Origin: an uncultured Porphyromonadaceae bacterium
Lineage (GTDB): Bacteria > Bacteroidota > Bacteroidia > Bacteroidales > Muribaculaceae
Assembly (NCBI GenBank): GCA_900541865.1
Contig: UQLO01000004.1
Location: 32,527-96,526, forward strand
Direction: 5' to 3'
DNA: 64,000 bases
The notes beneath the pieces are model-generated. The model was not told the DNA's origin. It was given only the letters and a program-made list of their open reading frames with translations, and searched no databases. The translations under genes and the position numbers were made by a program. Positions 44,125-53,710 of this stretch are shown here, one piece after another (position 1 is the first letter of the stretch; each line of letters starts with the position of its first letter).

Positions 44125-45321
44125 TTAAAAAGTTGGTAAAAGGGCCGTAGCGGGGAGGGCGGAGGCCACGTCGGAGTACCACTGCAAGGAGCGGTAGTTG
44201 CGGTCGCCGAGATTGGCTTCCTCGCGAATTATGTAGGTGCTCAGGCCGTGATGGCGCCCGAGGTCTACGCTTGCCCAGAGGAAGGGCGTATTGGCCGAGT
44301 AGAGCACGGCGCGACCGAATGCGTCCTTCCATGCTTCGAGCTTGGCGGCGGGAGCGCCGAGATTCTCAATGTAGTCGTAGAAGTCGAAGTAGCGGCACTC
44401 GGTGCCGTAGCCGGTGAATCGCTGGGGCGTATATCCCTTCGGCATTGAAGACTCAACGTGTTCATAGACAGCGCGGGTGGCTTCGGCGAGGGCGTCGAGG
44501 GCGTCGGTGTCGACCACAGCCATAGTGCAGGTTCGCGACGAGCCGGTTTTGGCGTTGTACATCTCGAAGGTATTCCGGGCCGATTCGATTAGTGCGTCGC
44601 GGCTACCGTCGGCCAGCAGAGCCAGGTTGGCGGAGTAGTTCATACCGCCGGCGGGAAGTTCGGTGGCACTGCCGACTATGTAGTCGCAAGTGCGCCGAAG
44701 CTCATAGACGGTCTCCACAGAAGCCATATAGCAGCAGTCGAAGTATACGTAGTCGAAGCACGCCGCATCCTCCAGCACCGAGGCCAGGGTGGAGATGTTC
44801 ATCTTGGAGCCGCCGTCGGGGCCGAAAGAATAGTTTGTGCGGTCGTCGGCGATGCCGTCCTGAAGCCAGCCGGTGGCGTGGCCCCAAACCACAAGCCCGT
44901 ACTTGTCGGCCGGGGCGTGGCGGCGCGTGAGGGCGATGACGTCCTCCATTCGGGAAGCCGAGACGGCAGTGGTGCCGCGGTCGAACCTCATCAGAGTATC
45001 GGAGCCAGCCGATGTGATGCGGGTGAGCACCGGAGCCATGCCGTAGCGCGAGTGGTAGACCACCACAGCGGCATCAGAACCCAGGGCGCCAGCCTGCACG
45101 GCGTTGCGAAGCTCGGTCAGGTCGGAGCTGTCGTAGTTGTTGCTGCCAAGATTATTGTCGGCGGCCATATAGAGAAGCACGGTGCGCCTGAAATTGGTGC
45201 CCGGGATGGGACCGGGTTCGTCCTTTTCGGAGGAACATCCGGCAAACCCAATGAAAATCAGGCCAAAAAACAAAGCAAAAAAAATGCGCCGCGCAAAAAA
45301 CGGGATATATCTTCTGGTCAT
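44125..45321 (-). CDS. Clostripain-family (C11) cysteine peptidase, lipoprotein
   Basis: 398 aa from ATG 45321. A lipoprotein signal ends at Cys29 (FIGFAGC). The C11 catalytic His is in GLVVWGHATGW and the Cys in YVYFDCCYMASVETVYEL, matching the family pattern. The N-terminal TVLLYMAADNNL is also typical. Related gut enzymes cleave after Arg or Lys and activate themselves by autoprocessing; that cannot be tested here. It is the first gene of the minus-strand run to 39285. Confidence 0.9.
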   Translation of the reverse strand: MTRRYIPFFARRIFFALFFGLIFIGFAGCSSEKDEPGPIPGTNFRRTVLLYMAADNNLGSNNYDSSDLTELRNAVQAGALGSDAAVVVYHSRYGMAPVLTRITSAGSDTLMRFDRGTTAVSASRMEDVIALTRRHAPADKYGLVVWGHATGWLQDGIADDRTNYSFGPDGGSKMNISTLASVLEDAACFDYVYFDCCYMASVETVYELRRTCDYIVGSATELPAGGMNYSANLALLADGSRDALIESARNTFEMYNAKTGSSRTCTMAVVDTDALDALAEATRAVYEHVESSMPKGYTPQRFTGYGTECRYFDFYDYIENLGAPAAKLEAWKDAFGRAVLYSANTPFLWASVDLGRHHGLSTYIIREEANLGDRNYRSLQWYSDVASALPATALLPTF

Positions 45322-45382
45322 TACAGTAGTGCTGAGAAGGAGCTGGCGCCCGATGTGCGGCAGTCGGCTCCAAGTATGAGAA

Positions 45383-45414
45383 CAAAGATAGCGAAAATTG
45401 GCAGCTCCCACAAA
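45383..45414 (-). promoter_or_regulatory. Promoter of the C11 peptidase operon
   Basis: Minus strand TTTG (45411-45414), 20-bp spacer and TATCTTTG (45383-45390). The leader to ATG 45321 is about 55 nt, which also argues against the longer frame that starts at 45411. Confidence 0.75.
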
Positions 45415-45503
45415 TATTTAGCATTTTTTGGCAATAAAGCCGGCGTTCAGATTGGGCCGATTGGGCCTATTCAACCCGTTTCGGGAGAAAAATGCGCGAT
45501 GAG

Positions 45504-45534
45504 TTGGCGGAAAACTTAAAAATGAGTAATTTTG
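45504..45534 (+). promoter_or_regulatory. Promoter of the alpha-amylase gene
   Basis: TTG (45504-45506), 20-bp spacer and TAATTTTG (45527-45534), giving a leader of about 60 nt. Confidence 0.75.
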
Positions 45535-45598
45535 CGGATGGCTAAACCAAAGCCGCTTTATATCATCTTACTTTAATCTATTTACCGCATTTTCGAGC

Positions 45599-47710
45599 AT
45601 GAAGAAATTTTGCAGACTGATGGCATTGCTGCCGCTGATGGCAGTATGTCTTGCCGCCTCCGCCACGGGATGGCCCGCCGGTTATGAGGGGGTTATGATG
45701 CAGGCGTTCTACTGGGACTCCTACAGCGATACGCGCTGGACGCGCCTTGCCGACCAAGCCGACGAGCTTTCGGAGAGCTTCGACCTGCTGTGGGTCCCCA
45801 ACAGCGGCCGCTGCGGCGGGAGCGCCAATATGGGCTATATGCCCCAGTATTGGTTCACAAACCACAATTCGTCGTTCGGCCCCGAGACAGCGCTGCTCCA
45901 CATGATTTCCACCTTCAAGGAAAAGGGAGTCGGCATTATCGCCGATGTGGTCGTCAACCACCGCAATGGCGTCAGCGGCTGGGTAGACTTCCCCGCCGAA
46001 GAATGGAACGGCCGCACCTGGCAGCTCGGACCGGAGCACGTTTGCTCCAACGATGAGCTTGCCTACGCCTCCGGTCAGCCCAAACCCACCGGCGCCCCCG
46101 ACACCGGCGAAAATTTCGACGGCGCCCGCGACCTTGACCACACTAACGCCACCGTGCAGGACCACGTTAAGAACTACTGCAAGTGTCTGCTGGAAAAGTA
46201 CGGCTATGTAGGCTTCCGTCTGGACATGGTCAAAGGCTACGGCGGCCAGTACACCAAGATATACAACCAGTACTCTAAGCCGCAGTTCTGCGTGGGCGAA
46301 TACTGGGACGGCTACGATGCCATCGCCTCCTGGATTGAGTCGACCGGCCGCGAAAGCGCTGCCTTCGACTTCCCCTGCAAGTATGCCCTCAACGAAGCTT
46401 TCAGCTCCAACGATATGCGCAAGCTCGTATGGAAGGCCAACGGCAGCACCGACCAGCCCGCCGGCCTGATTCACTTCGGCTACCCGCAGTATGCTGTGAC
46501 TTTCATCGACAATCACGACACCTACCGCGACGGCTCCAAATTTACGGGCAATATTCTCGCTGCCAATGCTTTCATACTGTCGTCGCCCGGCACGCCCTGC
46601 GTGTTCCTGGCCCACTGGAAGAGCTACAAGGAGCAGATCAAGCCCATGATTGCAGCCCGAAAGGCAGCCGGCGTGAGCAACACCAGCCGTGTGACCGTGC
46701 TCAAGAGCGCCAATAATGTCTATCTGGCCGAAGTGCAGGGTTCCAAGAGTCGTCTGGCTGTGCGCATCGGCTCAAGCTCCGACGTTCCTGCCGGCTACAC
46801 CTCCGACGACCTCTACACCCAGGGCAACGGCTATGCCATCTGGGTCAAAGGCCATGGCGGAGGCAACGTAGGTCCCGAAATTCCCGACACCGAAGTCACC
46901 GTCTACTACGACAATACCCCCACCGGCTGGAGCGCGGTGCTGGCCCACTATTGGGGCAATGCCGAAAGCACTTGGCCCGGAGTGAATATGACCAAGGGCG
47001 ACGGTAATATCTGGAGCATCACACTTCCGGCAGGCACCACCGGCGTGGTCTTCAACGACGGCTCCGGCAATCAGACCGCCGATGTGCTGAACCCACAGGA
47101 CGGCCACCTTTACCGTCCGGCATCCTCGACCGGCAAGCCCGAATGTAATGATATGGGCGTCTACGGCAATGGCAACGACAATCCCGTCAACGCTCCTTCT
47201 TCGCTCTACATACTCGGCAACCTGGCCGACTCGCAGTGGGACACCTCCAAAGGCGTGACCATGACCCGCGAGGGCAATGCTTTCATTGCATCTAATGTTG
47301 AGTTTGTGGCCGCTGCCGGTGAGTCGTCCTGCTACTTCAACCTTACCACCGAACTTGCCGCCAGCTGGGACGACCTCAACATCAGCGCCGACCGCTACGG
47401 TGCATCCGAGGAAGGTGCCGCTCTTAGCTTGGGCACCTCTGCTCCGATGCTTCTCTATGCCGTGGGCGTGGATGCTTCGGGCTGCAAGTCGTGGGCGGTT
47501 GCTCCGGGCAAGTACGACGTTGTGGCCGACTTCGCCGCCATGACCGTGAAGCTTGCGCAGGCCGGCAGCGCCGGTGTGGAGAGCGCAGTGGTCGAAAGCA
47601 ACGTAGCGCCGGAGTACTACAATCTCCAGGGCGTACGCGTCGACAATCCCTCGAGCGGCCTCTACATCGTAAAGCGCGGCGACAAGGTTTCCAAAGTCTA
47701 CCTTCGCTGA
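45599..47710 (+). CDS. Secreted GH13 alpha-amylase with starch-binding-like modules and sorting-like tail
   Basis: 703 aa. Signal peptide about 1-22. The GH13 barrel has nucleophile Asp209 (GFRLDMVKG), acid/base Glu234 (CVGEYWDG) and Asp307 (FIDNHDT). From about 432 to 505 a module (VTVYYDNTPTGWSAVLAHYW) resembles CBM26 starch-binding domains. From about 533 to 650 a second module (LYILGNLADSQWDTSKGVTM) resembles SusE/SusF-type beta domains. The last 30 residues (YYNLQGVRV...GLYIVKRGDKVSKVYLR) look like the short C-terminal tails of type IX-sorted Bacteroidota proteins. It stands alone with its own promoter and terminator; no susC/susD pair is nearby. Confidence 0.93.
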   Translation: MKKFCRLMALLPLMAVCLAASATGWPAGYEGVMMQAFYWDSYSDTRWTRLADQADELSESFDLLWVPNSGRCGGSANMGYMPQYWFTNHNSSFGPETALLHMISTFKEKGVGIIADVVVNHRNGVSGWVDFPAEEWNGRTWQLGPEHVCSNDELAYASGQPKPTGAPDTGENFDGARDLDHTNATVQDHVKNYCKCLLEKYGYVGFRLDMVKGYGGQYTKIYNQYSKPQFCVGEYWDGYDAIASWIESTGRESAAFDFPCKYALNEAFSSNDMRKLVWKANGSTDQPAGLIHFGYPQYAVTFIDNHDTYRDGSKFTGNILAANAFILSSPGTPCVFLAHWKSYKEQIKPMIAARKAAGVSNTSRVTVLKSANNVYLAEVQGSKSRLAVRIGSSSDVPAGYTSDDLYTQGNGYAIWVKGHGGGNVGPEIPDTEVTVYYDNTPTGWSAVLAHYWGNAESTWPGVNMTKGDGNIWSITLPAGTTGVVFNDGSGNQTADVLNPQDGHLYRPASSTGKPECNDMGVYGNGNDNPVNAPSSLYILGNLADSQWDTSKGVTMTREGNAFIASNVEFVAAAGESSCYFNLTTELAASWDDLNISADRYGASEEGAALSLGTSAPMLLYAVGVDASGCKSWAVAPGKYDVVADFAAMTVKLAQAGSAGVESAVVESNVAPEYYNLQGVRVDNPSSGLYIVKRGDKVSKVYLR

Positions 47711-47733
47711 CAGCAAACTGAATAACAATAAAG

Positions 47734-47780
47734 ACTCAGCGGATTCGGGGGATCTCCCCGGATTCGCTGAGTTGCTTTTT
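47734..47780 (+). terminator. Intrinsic terminator after the alpha-amylase gene
   Basis: Two stacked perfect helices: ACTCAGCG (47734-47741) with CGCTGAGT (47765-47772), and an inner CGGGG/CCCCG, followed by TGCTTTTT. The next gene starts 33 nt later. Confidence 0.9.
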
Positions 47781-47812
47781 CAACACTTTCGGGATTGGGT
47801 TGTTGTAAAAAT

Positions 47813-49021
47813 ATGAAACAGACAGCAGCCCCGACGTCGCGCAACGGCGTGACCGTGAACTATACTTTTCTCATCGCATACCTTGTGGGACTGAGCGCCT
47901 TCGGGTCGTTCGTGAACGATATGTATCTGCCTTCGCTTCCGGCGATGACGCGCTTCTTCCATTGCACGGTGCCGACGGTGCAGCTGGGTTTGACTATGGG
48001 TATGATCGGGCTTGGCATAGGCCAGATTGTGATGGGCCCCTACAGCGACAAATATGGTCGCAAACCCATTTTGATTCTTTCGATTATACTCTTCATCCTT
48101 GCGGCCGTGGTGAGCGTGTTCTCGCCTACTATCCACTTCTTTTTGTGGTGCAGGCTTGTGCAGGGCTTCGGCGCCTCCGGAGGCTATTTTCTGGCGCGGA
48201 CCATTCCGGCCGACCTCTACGCCGGCCGTTCTCTGGCCAAGACAATGGCCATCGTTGGCGCAATCAACGGCATCGCCCCGGCCAGCGCGCCCGTTGTCGG
48301 CGGTTTGCTCAGCCAGCATCTTGGCTGGAAGAGTGTTTTCATCGTTCTTGCCGCCTATGCCGCCATTCTGCTCGTGTTTGCTTTCAAGCTCAAGGAAACC
48401 TTGCCGGCTGCCGACCGCAGCAAGGGCAGCATTTGGGGCTCCTTCGCCAATTACCGCGCCTTGGGCACCAACCGCCGATTTATGACCCACGTAATGCTCA
48501 AAGGCACCGCCTTGGGTGTGCTTTTCGCCTATATCTCGTCGGCTCCGTTCATCATGCAGACGCATTTCGGGCTTCGGCAGGACGTTTTCGGCTGCCTTAT
48601 GGGCGCCAATGCTGTCTTTGTGGCGGTCGGGTCTATGCTTGCGCTGAAATTCAAGTTGCTTAAGCGTGCTGCCGTAGTCGGAGCCTTCGGTCTGCTGGTG
48701 GCCACTGCCGTTCTGGCCGGTGCGCTTTTCTTCCTCAACTCGTTCTGGGCCTACGAGTTGCTTCTGCTGCCTATGTTGTTCTGTCTCGGTATGATATTCA
48801 CCGTAGGCAATACTTTGGCTATGAACGAAGGACGCAACGATGCCGGCGATGCCTCGGCGCTGCTGGGTGTTGTGGGCTACATCTTCGGCGCCGTCGTAGC
48901 GCCTCTTGTCGGTCTTGGCAACATCATGCACAGCACTGCCATCGTACTGCTCGTGTTGGCCGCCATGGTTGTGGTGTGCGCGCTATTTACCCGCCGCATT
49001 GCCCCGGACCTGGGGTCTTAG
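47813..49021 (+). CDS. Bcr/CflA-type multidrug efflux MFS transporter
   Basis: 402 aa, 12 hydrophobic helices. The MFS motif A between helices 2 and 3 is GPYSDKYGRKPIL, and MYLPSLPAMTRFF in helix 1 plus the Arg/Asp arrangement are typical of the Bcr/CflA drug:proton antiporters. Likely exports small drugs or metabolites. ATG 47813 is used; TTG 47795 is in frame but closer to the terminator. Its stop interleaves with that of the convergent recG gene (CTTAG, 49017-49021). Confidence 0.87.
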   Translation: MKQTAAPTSRNGVTVNYTFLIAYLVGLSAFGSFVNDMYLPSLPAMTRFFHCTVPTVQLGLTMGMIGLGIGQIVMGPYSDKYGRKPILILSIILFILAAVVSVFSPTIHFFLWCRLVQGFGASGGYFLARTIPADLYAGRSLAKTMAIVGAINGIAPASAPVVGGLLSQHLGWKSVFIVLAAYAAILLVFAFKLKETLPAADRSKGSIWGSFANYRALGTNRRFMTHVMLKGTALGVLFAYISSAPFIMQTHFGLRQDVFGCLMGANAVFVAVGSMLALKFKLLKRAAVVGAFGLLVATAVLAGALFFLNSFWAYELLLLPMLFCLGMIFTVGNTLAMNEGRNDAGDASALLGVVGYIFGAVVAPLVGLGNIMHSTAIVLLVLAAMVVVCALFTRRIAPDLGS

Positions 49022-51114
49022 CTGATCATACTCCAGTCGCCCTTTCGGCGGCAGGCTGCGGTGAGGGCTGCAGCGAAGACCGCGTTTTCCGGCAGGGTAA
49101 GGCCGGGGTCGGCGTCGAGCAGGCTCTCGGCAGCTTTGCGGGCTGATGCAACGATGGCACCGTCGGTGGCCAGATTGGCCATTTTCAAGCTGAAGGGAAG
49201 ACCGCTTTGCATAGTTCCTTCGATATCGCCGGGCCCTCGCATTTCCATATCGGCTTCGGCGATGGCAAAGCCGTCGGTTGTCGATGTCATCACTTCCAGT
49301 CGTCGGCGGGTATCGGCCGTGATATTCCGTTTGCTCATCAGGATGCAGTAGCTGCGGTCGGCGCCGCGGCCCACGCGCCCACGAAGCTGGTGGAGCTGAG
49401 AGAGGCCGAAGCGCTCGGCGTTTTCTATCACCATAGTGGTGGCGTTGGGAACATTGACGCCAACCTCGATAACCGTTGTGGCAACCAACACAGCGGCCTT
49501 TCCGGACACAAAACGTTGCATCATTGCGTCCTTCTCGGCGGGTTTGAGGCGGCCGTGGACGAAGACCGTCTCCACTCCCGGCAGGGCGGCGCAGATGTTG
49601 GCGTAGCCTTCGTTGAGGCTTAGCAGCTCGAGTTTGTCGTTTTCGTCGATGAGGGGATGGACGATGTAGACCTGGTGACCTTGTGCTATCTGGCCTCGGA
49701 TGCCGTTGAGCACCGAGCGGCGGTCTTCTTCGTAGCGCAGCACCGTGACGATAGGCTTGCGTCCCGGCGGGAGCTCGTCGATCACCGACACGTCAAGGTC
49801 GCCGTAGACTGTCATAGCCAACGTGCGGGGTATGGGCGTGGCCGTCATCACCAGAATGTGCGGAGGTATCCGGCTCTTGTTCCACAGCCTCGAGCGCTGG
49901 GCCACTCCAAATCGGTGCTGCTCGTCGATAATTGCCATGCCGAGATTTTTGAACTGCACTCGGTCCTCAAGCAGGGCGTGGGTGCCGACGAGTATATGCA
50001 GCGATCCGTCGGCCAACTCGGCTTCTATGGTACGACGCTCCGAAGTGCGCGAGCTGCCCGTGAGCAGACGCACGTTAAGACCCAAGGGGGCCGTCATGGC
50101 GCGCAGTGACTCGAAGTGCTGGCCGGCGAGAATCTCCGTGGGGGCCAGCAGACAGGCCTGATAACCGTTGTCGACAGCAAGCAGCATTGCCATCAATGCC
50201 ACTACGGTCTTTCCGCTGCCAACATCACCCTGCACGAGGCGGTTCATCTGGCGTCCGCTGACGAGGTCGGAGCGTATTTCCTTCATAACCCGTTTTTGGG
50301 CGCCGGTGAGATCGAAAGGCAGTGCGTTGTGGTAGAATTCATTGAACCATCGTCCGATATGTGGCATCAGGTAACCGGCGGTCTGCACGCGGTGTTTGCG
50401 GGCTCGCCGCAGTATGTCGGTCTGGATGAAGAGGAGTTCCTCGAATTTGAGGCGATAACGCGCACGGGCTAGGTCGTCGGCAGAGGCGGGCGAATGGATA
50501 TTGCGCAGTGCGCTGTCGAGGCTCATCAGGCCGAAGTCCTCGACCGTTTTGCGAGGCAACGTCTCCGGGATGTTTCTGATGGAGGCCAATAGGCCTACTA
50601 TGGCGGTATGGAGCACGCGGGAGGAGATATTGCGCTGGCGGAGACGCTCCGTGAGGGGGTACACGCCGTGCGAGGAGCCGCCGGCAAGGGCGGTGCTGTC
50701 GGGTTTGTCGACCTCGGGATGGCTCATCTGCAAGGTTCGGTTGAAAATTCCCGGCTTGCCGAAGACGACATACTCCACTCCCGCAGCCATCTTCTGCCGA
50801 AGCGCCTTGATGTTTTTGAACCACACACATTCCATCGTGGCTGTGCCGTCGGTGAAGAGCCCCACAAGCCTCATCTTTGCGCCCTCGCCGAGCACGTTGA
50901 ACACTACAAAGCGGCCCCTTACCTGTATGGCAGGCATGGAGCCGAGGTCGGCGCTGTCGTAGAGGCTTCGGAGAGTGTAGGTCTGCGAGCGGTCGAGATA
51001 GCCGGAAGGGTAGTGGCGCAGCAAATCCTCCGCAGTGTGGATGCCCAACTCGGAAGCCAGCAGCTCGGCTCTTGCGGGGCCGATTCCTTTGACGTATTTT
51101 ATATCGCGGCGCAA
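49018..51114 (-). CDS. recG: ATP-dependent DNA helicase RecG
   Basis: 698 aa. RecG remodels stalled forks and Holliday junctions. The N-terminal wedge domain (IKYVKGIGPARAELLASELG) precedes helicase motifs I GDVGSGKTVVAL, II IIDEQHRFG (DEQH box), III MTATPIPRTLAMT and VI HQLRGRVGRG. The start is TTG (51112-51114) and lies within the last codons of ispD; homologues start at a similar point, and no ATG is in frame upstream before the overlap grows. Confidence 0.94.
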   Translation of the reverse strand: MRRDIKYVKGIGPARAELLASELGIHTAEDLLRHYPSGYLDRSQTYTLRSLYDSADLGSMPAIQVRGRFVVFNVLGEGAKMRLVGLFTDGTATMECVWFKNIKALRQKMAAGVEYVVFGKPGIFNRTLQMSHPEVDKPDSTALAGGSSHGVYPLTERLRQRNISSRVLHTAIVGLLASIRNIPETLPRKTVEDFGLMSLDSALRNIHSPASADDLARARYRLKFEELLFIQTDILRRARKHRVQTAGYLMPHIGRWFNEFYHNALPFDLTGAQKRVMKEIRSDLVSGRQMNRLVQGDVGSGKTVVALMAMLLAVDNGYQACLLAPTEILAGQHFESLRAMTAPLGLNVRLLTGSSRTSERRTIEAELADGSLHILVGTHALLEDRVQFKNLGMAIIDEQHRFGVAQRSRLWNKSRIPPHILVMTATPIPRTLAMTVYGDLDVSVIDELPPGRKPIVTVLRYEEDRRSVLNGIRGQIAQGHQVYIVHPLIDENDKLELLSLNEGYANICAALPGVETVFVHGRLKPAEKDAMMQRFVSGKAAVLVATTVIEVGVNVPNATTMVIENAERFGLSQLHQLRGRVGRGADRSYCILMSKRNITADTRRRLEVMTSTTDGFAIAEADMEMRGPGDIEGTMQSGLPFSLKMANLATDGAIVASARKAAESLLDADPGLTLPENAVFAAALTAACRRKGDWSMIS

Positions 51115-51818
51115 ATTATTTCTGCTATGGCGAGGTCGCGCGGATTTGTGATTTTGATGTTGTCGGGGCTACCGGCCACAAGCGTCACCGGGCGCCCGAA
51201 AGCGTGTATATAGGCTGCACATTCGTCGGTGGGCGCACCGTGCTTGGCGTTGTCGTGGTTTGCATGGGCGTGTATTATTTCGTCGAGACGAAAAGCCTGA
51301 GGGGTCTGGACGGCGCGAAGCGAATCGCGAGGCACGACCTCAACACCCAGACCATCGCCGAAGGCAAGAACAGAGTCTGTGAGTGCCACTGCAGGCGCCG
51401 CAGCGCCGGCGCCTCCTTCGAGAGCCTCCACCAGCGAGCGGAGCAAATCCGGGGCGGGGAAGGGGCGCGCACCGTCGTGGACCAGCACCACGGCGTTGCC
51501 GGGCACTCCGCGTCTGCGCAGGGTCCGCAGGCCGTTGAGCACCGACTCCGAGCGCGTGGCTCCGCCGAGAACAACCTCCGGCGAAGAGTATCCCGTCCGG
51601 GCGCACAATTCTTCCCAGATTTCCTTTCCGGAGTCGGAGAGCACAAGCACAACATCAAGCTGCGGAAAGACCGTGCGAAGCGTGTCAAGGCAGTGGCAGA
51701 CCACCGGCTTGCCGGCCAGAGGAAGAAACTGCTTGGGAAGGTCGCCGCCGAAGCGGGAGCCGCTGCCTGCGGCCACCACAACGGCGGCGATGGGAGTTTG
51801 AGGCGTCGGCGTCACCAT
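51099..51818 (-). CDS. ispD: 2-C-methyl-D-erythritol 4-phosphate cytidylyltransferase IspD
   Basis: 239 aa enzyme of the non-mevalonate isoprenoid pathway (MEP + CTP to CDP-ME). CTP-binding motif AAVVVAAGSGSRFGGDLPKQFLPLAGKPV is complete, and VLVHDGARPF and AVQTPQAF carry further active-site residues. It overlaps glyA by 7 nt and recG by 16 nt. It supplies the precursor for undecaprenyl and menaquinone chains made by other genes in this window. Confidence 0.94.
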   Translation of the reverse strand: MVTPTPQTPIAAVVVAAGSGSRFGGDLPKQFLPLAGKPVVCHCLDTLRTVFPQLDVVLVLSDSGKEIWEELCARTGYSSPEVVLGGATRSESVLNGLRTLRRRGVPGNAVVLVHDGARPFPAPDLLRSLVEALEGGAGAAAPAVALTDSVLAFGDGLGVEVVPRDSLRAVQTPQAFRLDEIIHAHANHDNAKHGAPTDECAAYIHAFGRPVTLVAGSPDNIKITNPRDLAIAEIICAAI

Positions 51819-53086
51819 GCGAAAATGGGACGGGAAGCCATCATTTCATTAACTTCGGCGCGTACGGCGGCTATATTTTCGGGGTTTTCGTGGTCGCTGA
51901 GCACGCGGTCGATCAGTTCGGCAATCTTCGGCATGAGGTCGGGGGTCAGGCCGCGCGTTGTGATGGCAGGTGTGCCCAGACGTATGCCGGAGGTGAGGAA
52001 GGGCGAGCGGCTGTCGAAAGGCACCATGTTCTTGTTGGCTGTGATGTCGGCTTCGACCAATGCACGCTCGGCGGCTTTGCCGGTGAGCTCGGGGAACTTG
52101 GAGCGCAGGTCGACCAGCATGCAGTGGTTGTCGGTGCCACCGGAGACGATGTTGTAGCCCTTCTCAACGAGCGCTTTGGCCAGAGCGGCGGCGTTTTCTT
52201 TCACCAGACTTTGGTACTTCTTGAACTCCGGCTTGAGAGCCTCGCCGAAAGCCACTGCCTTGGCGGCGATGACATGCTCGAGAGGTCCGCCCTGCACGCC
52301 GGGGAATACGGCGGAGTCGAGCAGTGCGCTCATCTTCTTGATTTCTCCCTTTGGCGTTTTCTTGCCCCAGGGATTGTCGAAGTCCTTGCCCATCAGGATG
52401 ATGCCTCCGCGGGGGCCGCGCAGGGTCTTGTGTGTGGTGGAGGTGACGATGTGGGCGTGGGGCAGGGGATTCTCCAGCAGGCCGGCAGCGATGAGTCCGG
52501 CGGGATGGGCCATATCCACCATGAAGATGGCACCGATGGCATCTGCCACGCGGCGCATGCGGGCGTAGTCCCAGTCGCGCGAATATGCGCTAGCGCCGGC
52601 AATAATAAGCTTGGGGCGTTCTTCGAGGCAGGTTTTCTCGAAGGCATCGTAGTCGATGCGGCCGTCGTCGGCCGAAACGTTGTACTCCAGGGCGTGGAAC
52701 ATCAGGCCGGAGAAGTTGACGGGGCTGCCGTGGCTGAGATGACCGCCATGGCTGAGGTTGAGGCCGATGAACTTGTCGCCGGGGTTGAGGCAGGCCATGA
52801 AGACCGCCATATTGGCCTGTGCGCCCGAGTGGGGCTGCACGTTGGCATATTCGGCGCCGAAGAGCTTCTTGACGCGTTCGCGGGCAAGCTCTTCGATTTT
52901 GTCGACCACCTGGCAGCCGCCGTAATAGCGTTTACCGGGGTAGCCCTCGGCATATTTGTTGGTCAGGCAAGAACCCATGGCGCGCATAACGTCGTCGCTG
53001 ACATAGTTCTCGCTTGCAATCAGTTCGATGCCGTTTCTCTGTCGGCGATCCTCTTCGGAGATAAGGTCAAAAATCTGAGTATCCAC
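51812..53086 (-). CDS. glyA: Serine hydroxymethyltransferase
   Basis: 424 aa PLP enzyme interconverting serine and glycine and feeding one-carbon units to THF. The PLP Lys is in VTSTTHKTLRGPRGG; NKYAEGYPGKRYYGG and VDMAHPAGLIAAGLL are also conserved. Length is standard. It lies between the flavin reductase gene (57 nt upstream) and ispD. I see no terminator or promoter before it, so it may be read from the pyrB promoter. Confidence 0.97.
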   Translation of the reverse strand: MDTQIFDLISEEDRRQRNGIELIASENYVSDDVMRAMGSCLTNKYAEGYPGKRYYGGCQVVDKIEELARERVKKLFGAEYANVQPHSGAQANMAVFMACLNPGDKFIGLNLSHGGHLSHGSPVNFSGLMFHALEYNVSADDGRIDYDAFEKTCLEERPKLIIAGASAYSRDWDYARMRRVADAIGAIFMVDMAHPAGLIAAGLLENPLPHAHIVTSTTHKTLRGPRGGIILMGKDFDNPWGKKTPKGEIKKMSALLDSAVFPGVQGGPLEHVIAAKAVAFGEALKPEFKKYQSLVKENAAALAKALVEKGYNIVSGGTDNHCMLVDLRSKFPELTGKAAERALVEADITANKNMVPFDSRSPFLTSGIRLGTPAITTRGLTPDLMPKIAELIDRVLSDHENPENIAAVRAEVNEMMASRPIFAW

Positions 53087-53143
53087 GTTTTGGAGGGTAT
53101 AAAGGGTTTAGTAGTGTCGGGAGATTTGGCGGAGAGAGGGTTT

Positions 53144-53707
53144 TTACTTGCGTTTTTTGCGCACGCTGAATCCGAAATGGCCCAGCGGACGCCCCTGGCA
53201 GTAATAGTGGCCGTGCGAATAGTTTAGGAGGCCGGCTTTGGCGAGGTCGAAACGGCCGGTGTCGTCCAGATAGCGGTCGTCGGCGACGACATTGACTATT
53301 TCGGCCACAAAAGCCGTATGCGAGCCCAGCTCAAGCTCCTGACGCACCTTGCATTCGAGCGATATAGGCGACTCTTCGACCATCGGGCAGGCCACGGTCA
53401 TACCGGGGAGGGGATGAAGTCCCGATGCGGCCCATTTGTCGGTATCGGCGCCGCTCACCACGCCGCAGAGGTCTGTGGCGCGGGCCATGGCGGCGGTGGT
53501 GAGGTTGACGGTGAACTCTCCGGTGGTGCGGATTATGTCGTAGGAGTGGCGAATGGGGCGCACGGAGATATGAAGCATAGGAGGTTCGGTGCACATTATG
53601 CCCGTCCAGGCCACTGTCAGGAGATTGGAGCGCTCAGTGTCGCCGCAGCTCACCAGCACGGCGGGCAGGGGATAGAGCATTGTACCGGGCTTCCAGCTTA
53701 GTTTCAT
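53144..53707 (-). CDS. Flavin reductase family protein (FMN-binding split barrel)
   Basis: 187 aa. Features include LSWKPGTMLYPLPAVLVSCGD, TVAWTGIMCTEPPMLHISVRP and SYDIIRTTGEFTVNL, the split-barrel FMN-binding family also represented by the gene at 21660. It starts 3 nt before the pyrI stop region and belongs to the pyrB-pyrI run. A role as an electron carrier for pyrimidine synthesis is possible but not shown. Confidence 0.85.
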   Translation of the reverse strand: MKLSWKPGTMLYPLPAVLVSCGDTERSNLLTVAWTGIMCTEPPMLHISVRPIRHSYDIIRTTGEFTVNLTTAAMARATDLCGVVSGADTDKWAASGLHPLPGMTVACPMVEESPISLECKVRQELELGSHTAFVAEIVNVVADDRYLDDTGRFDLAKAGLLNYSHGHYYCQGRPLGHFGFSVRKKRK

Positions 53708-53710
53708 GGC

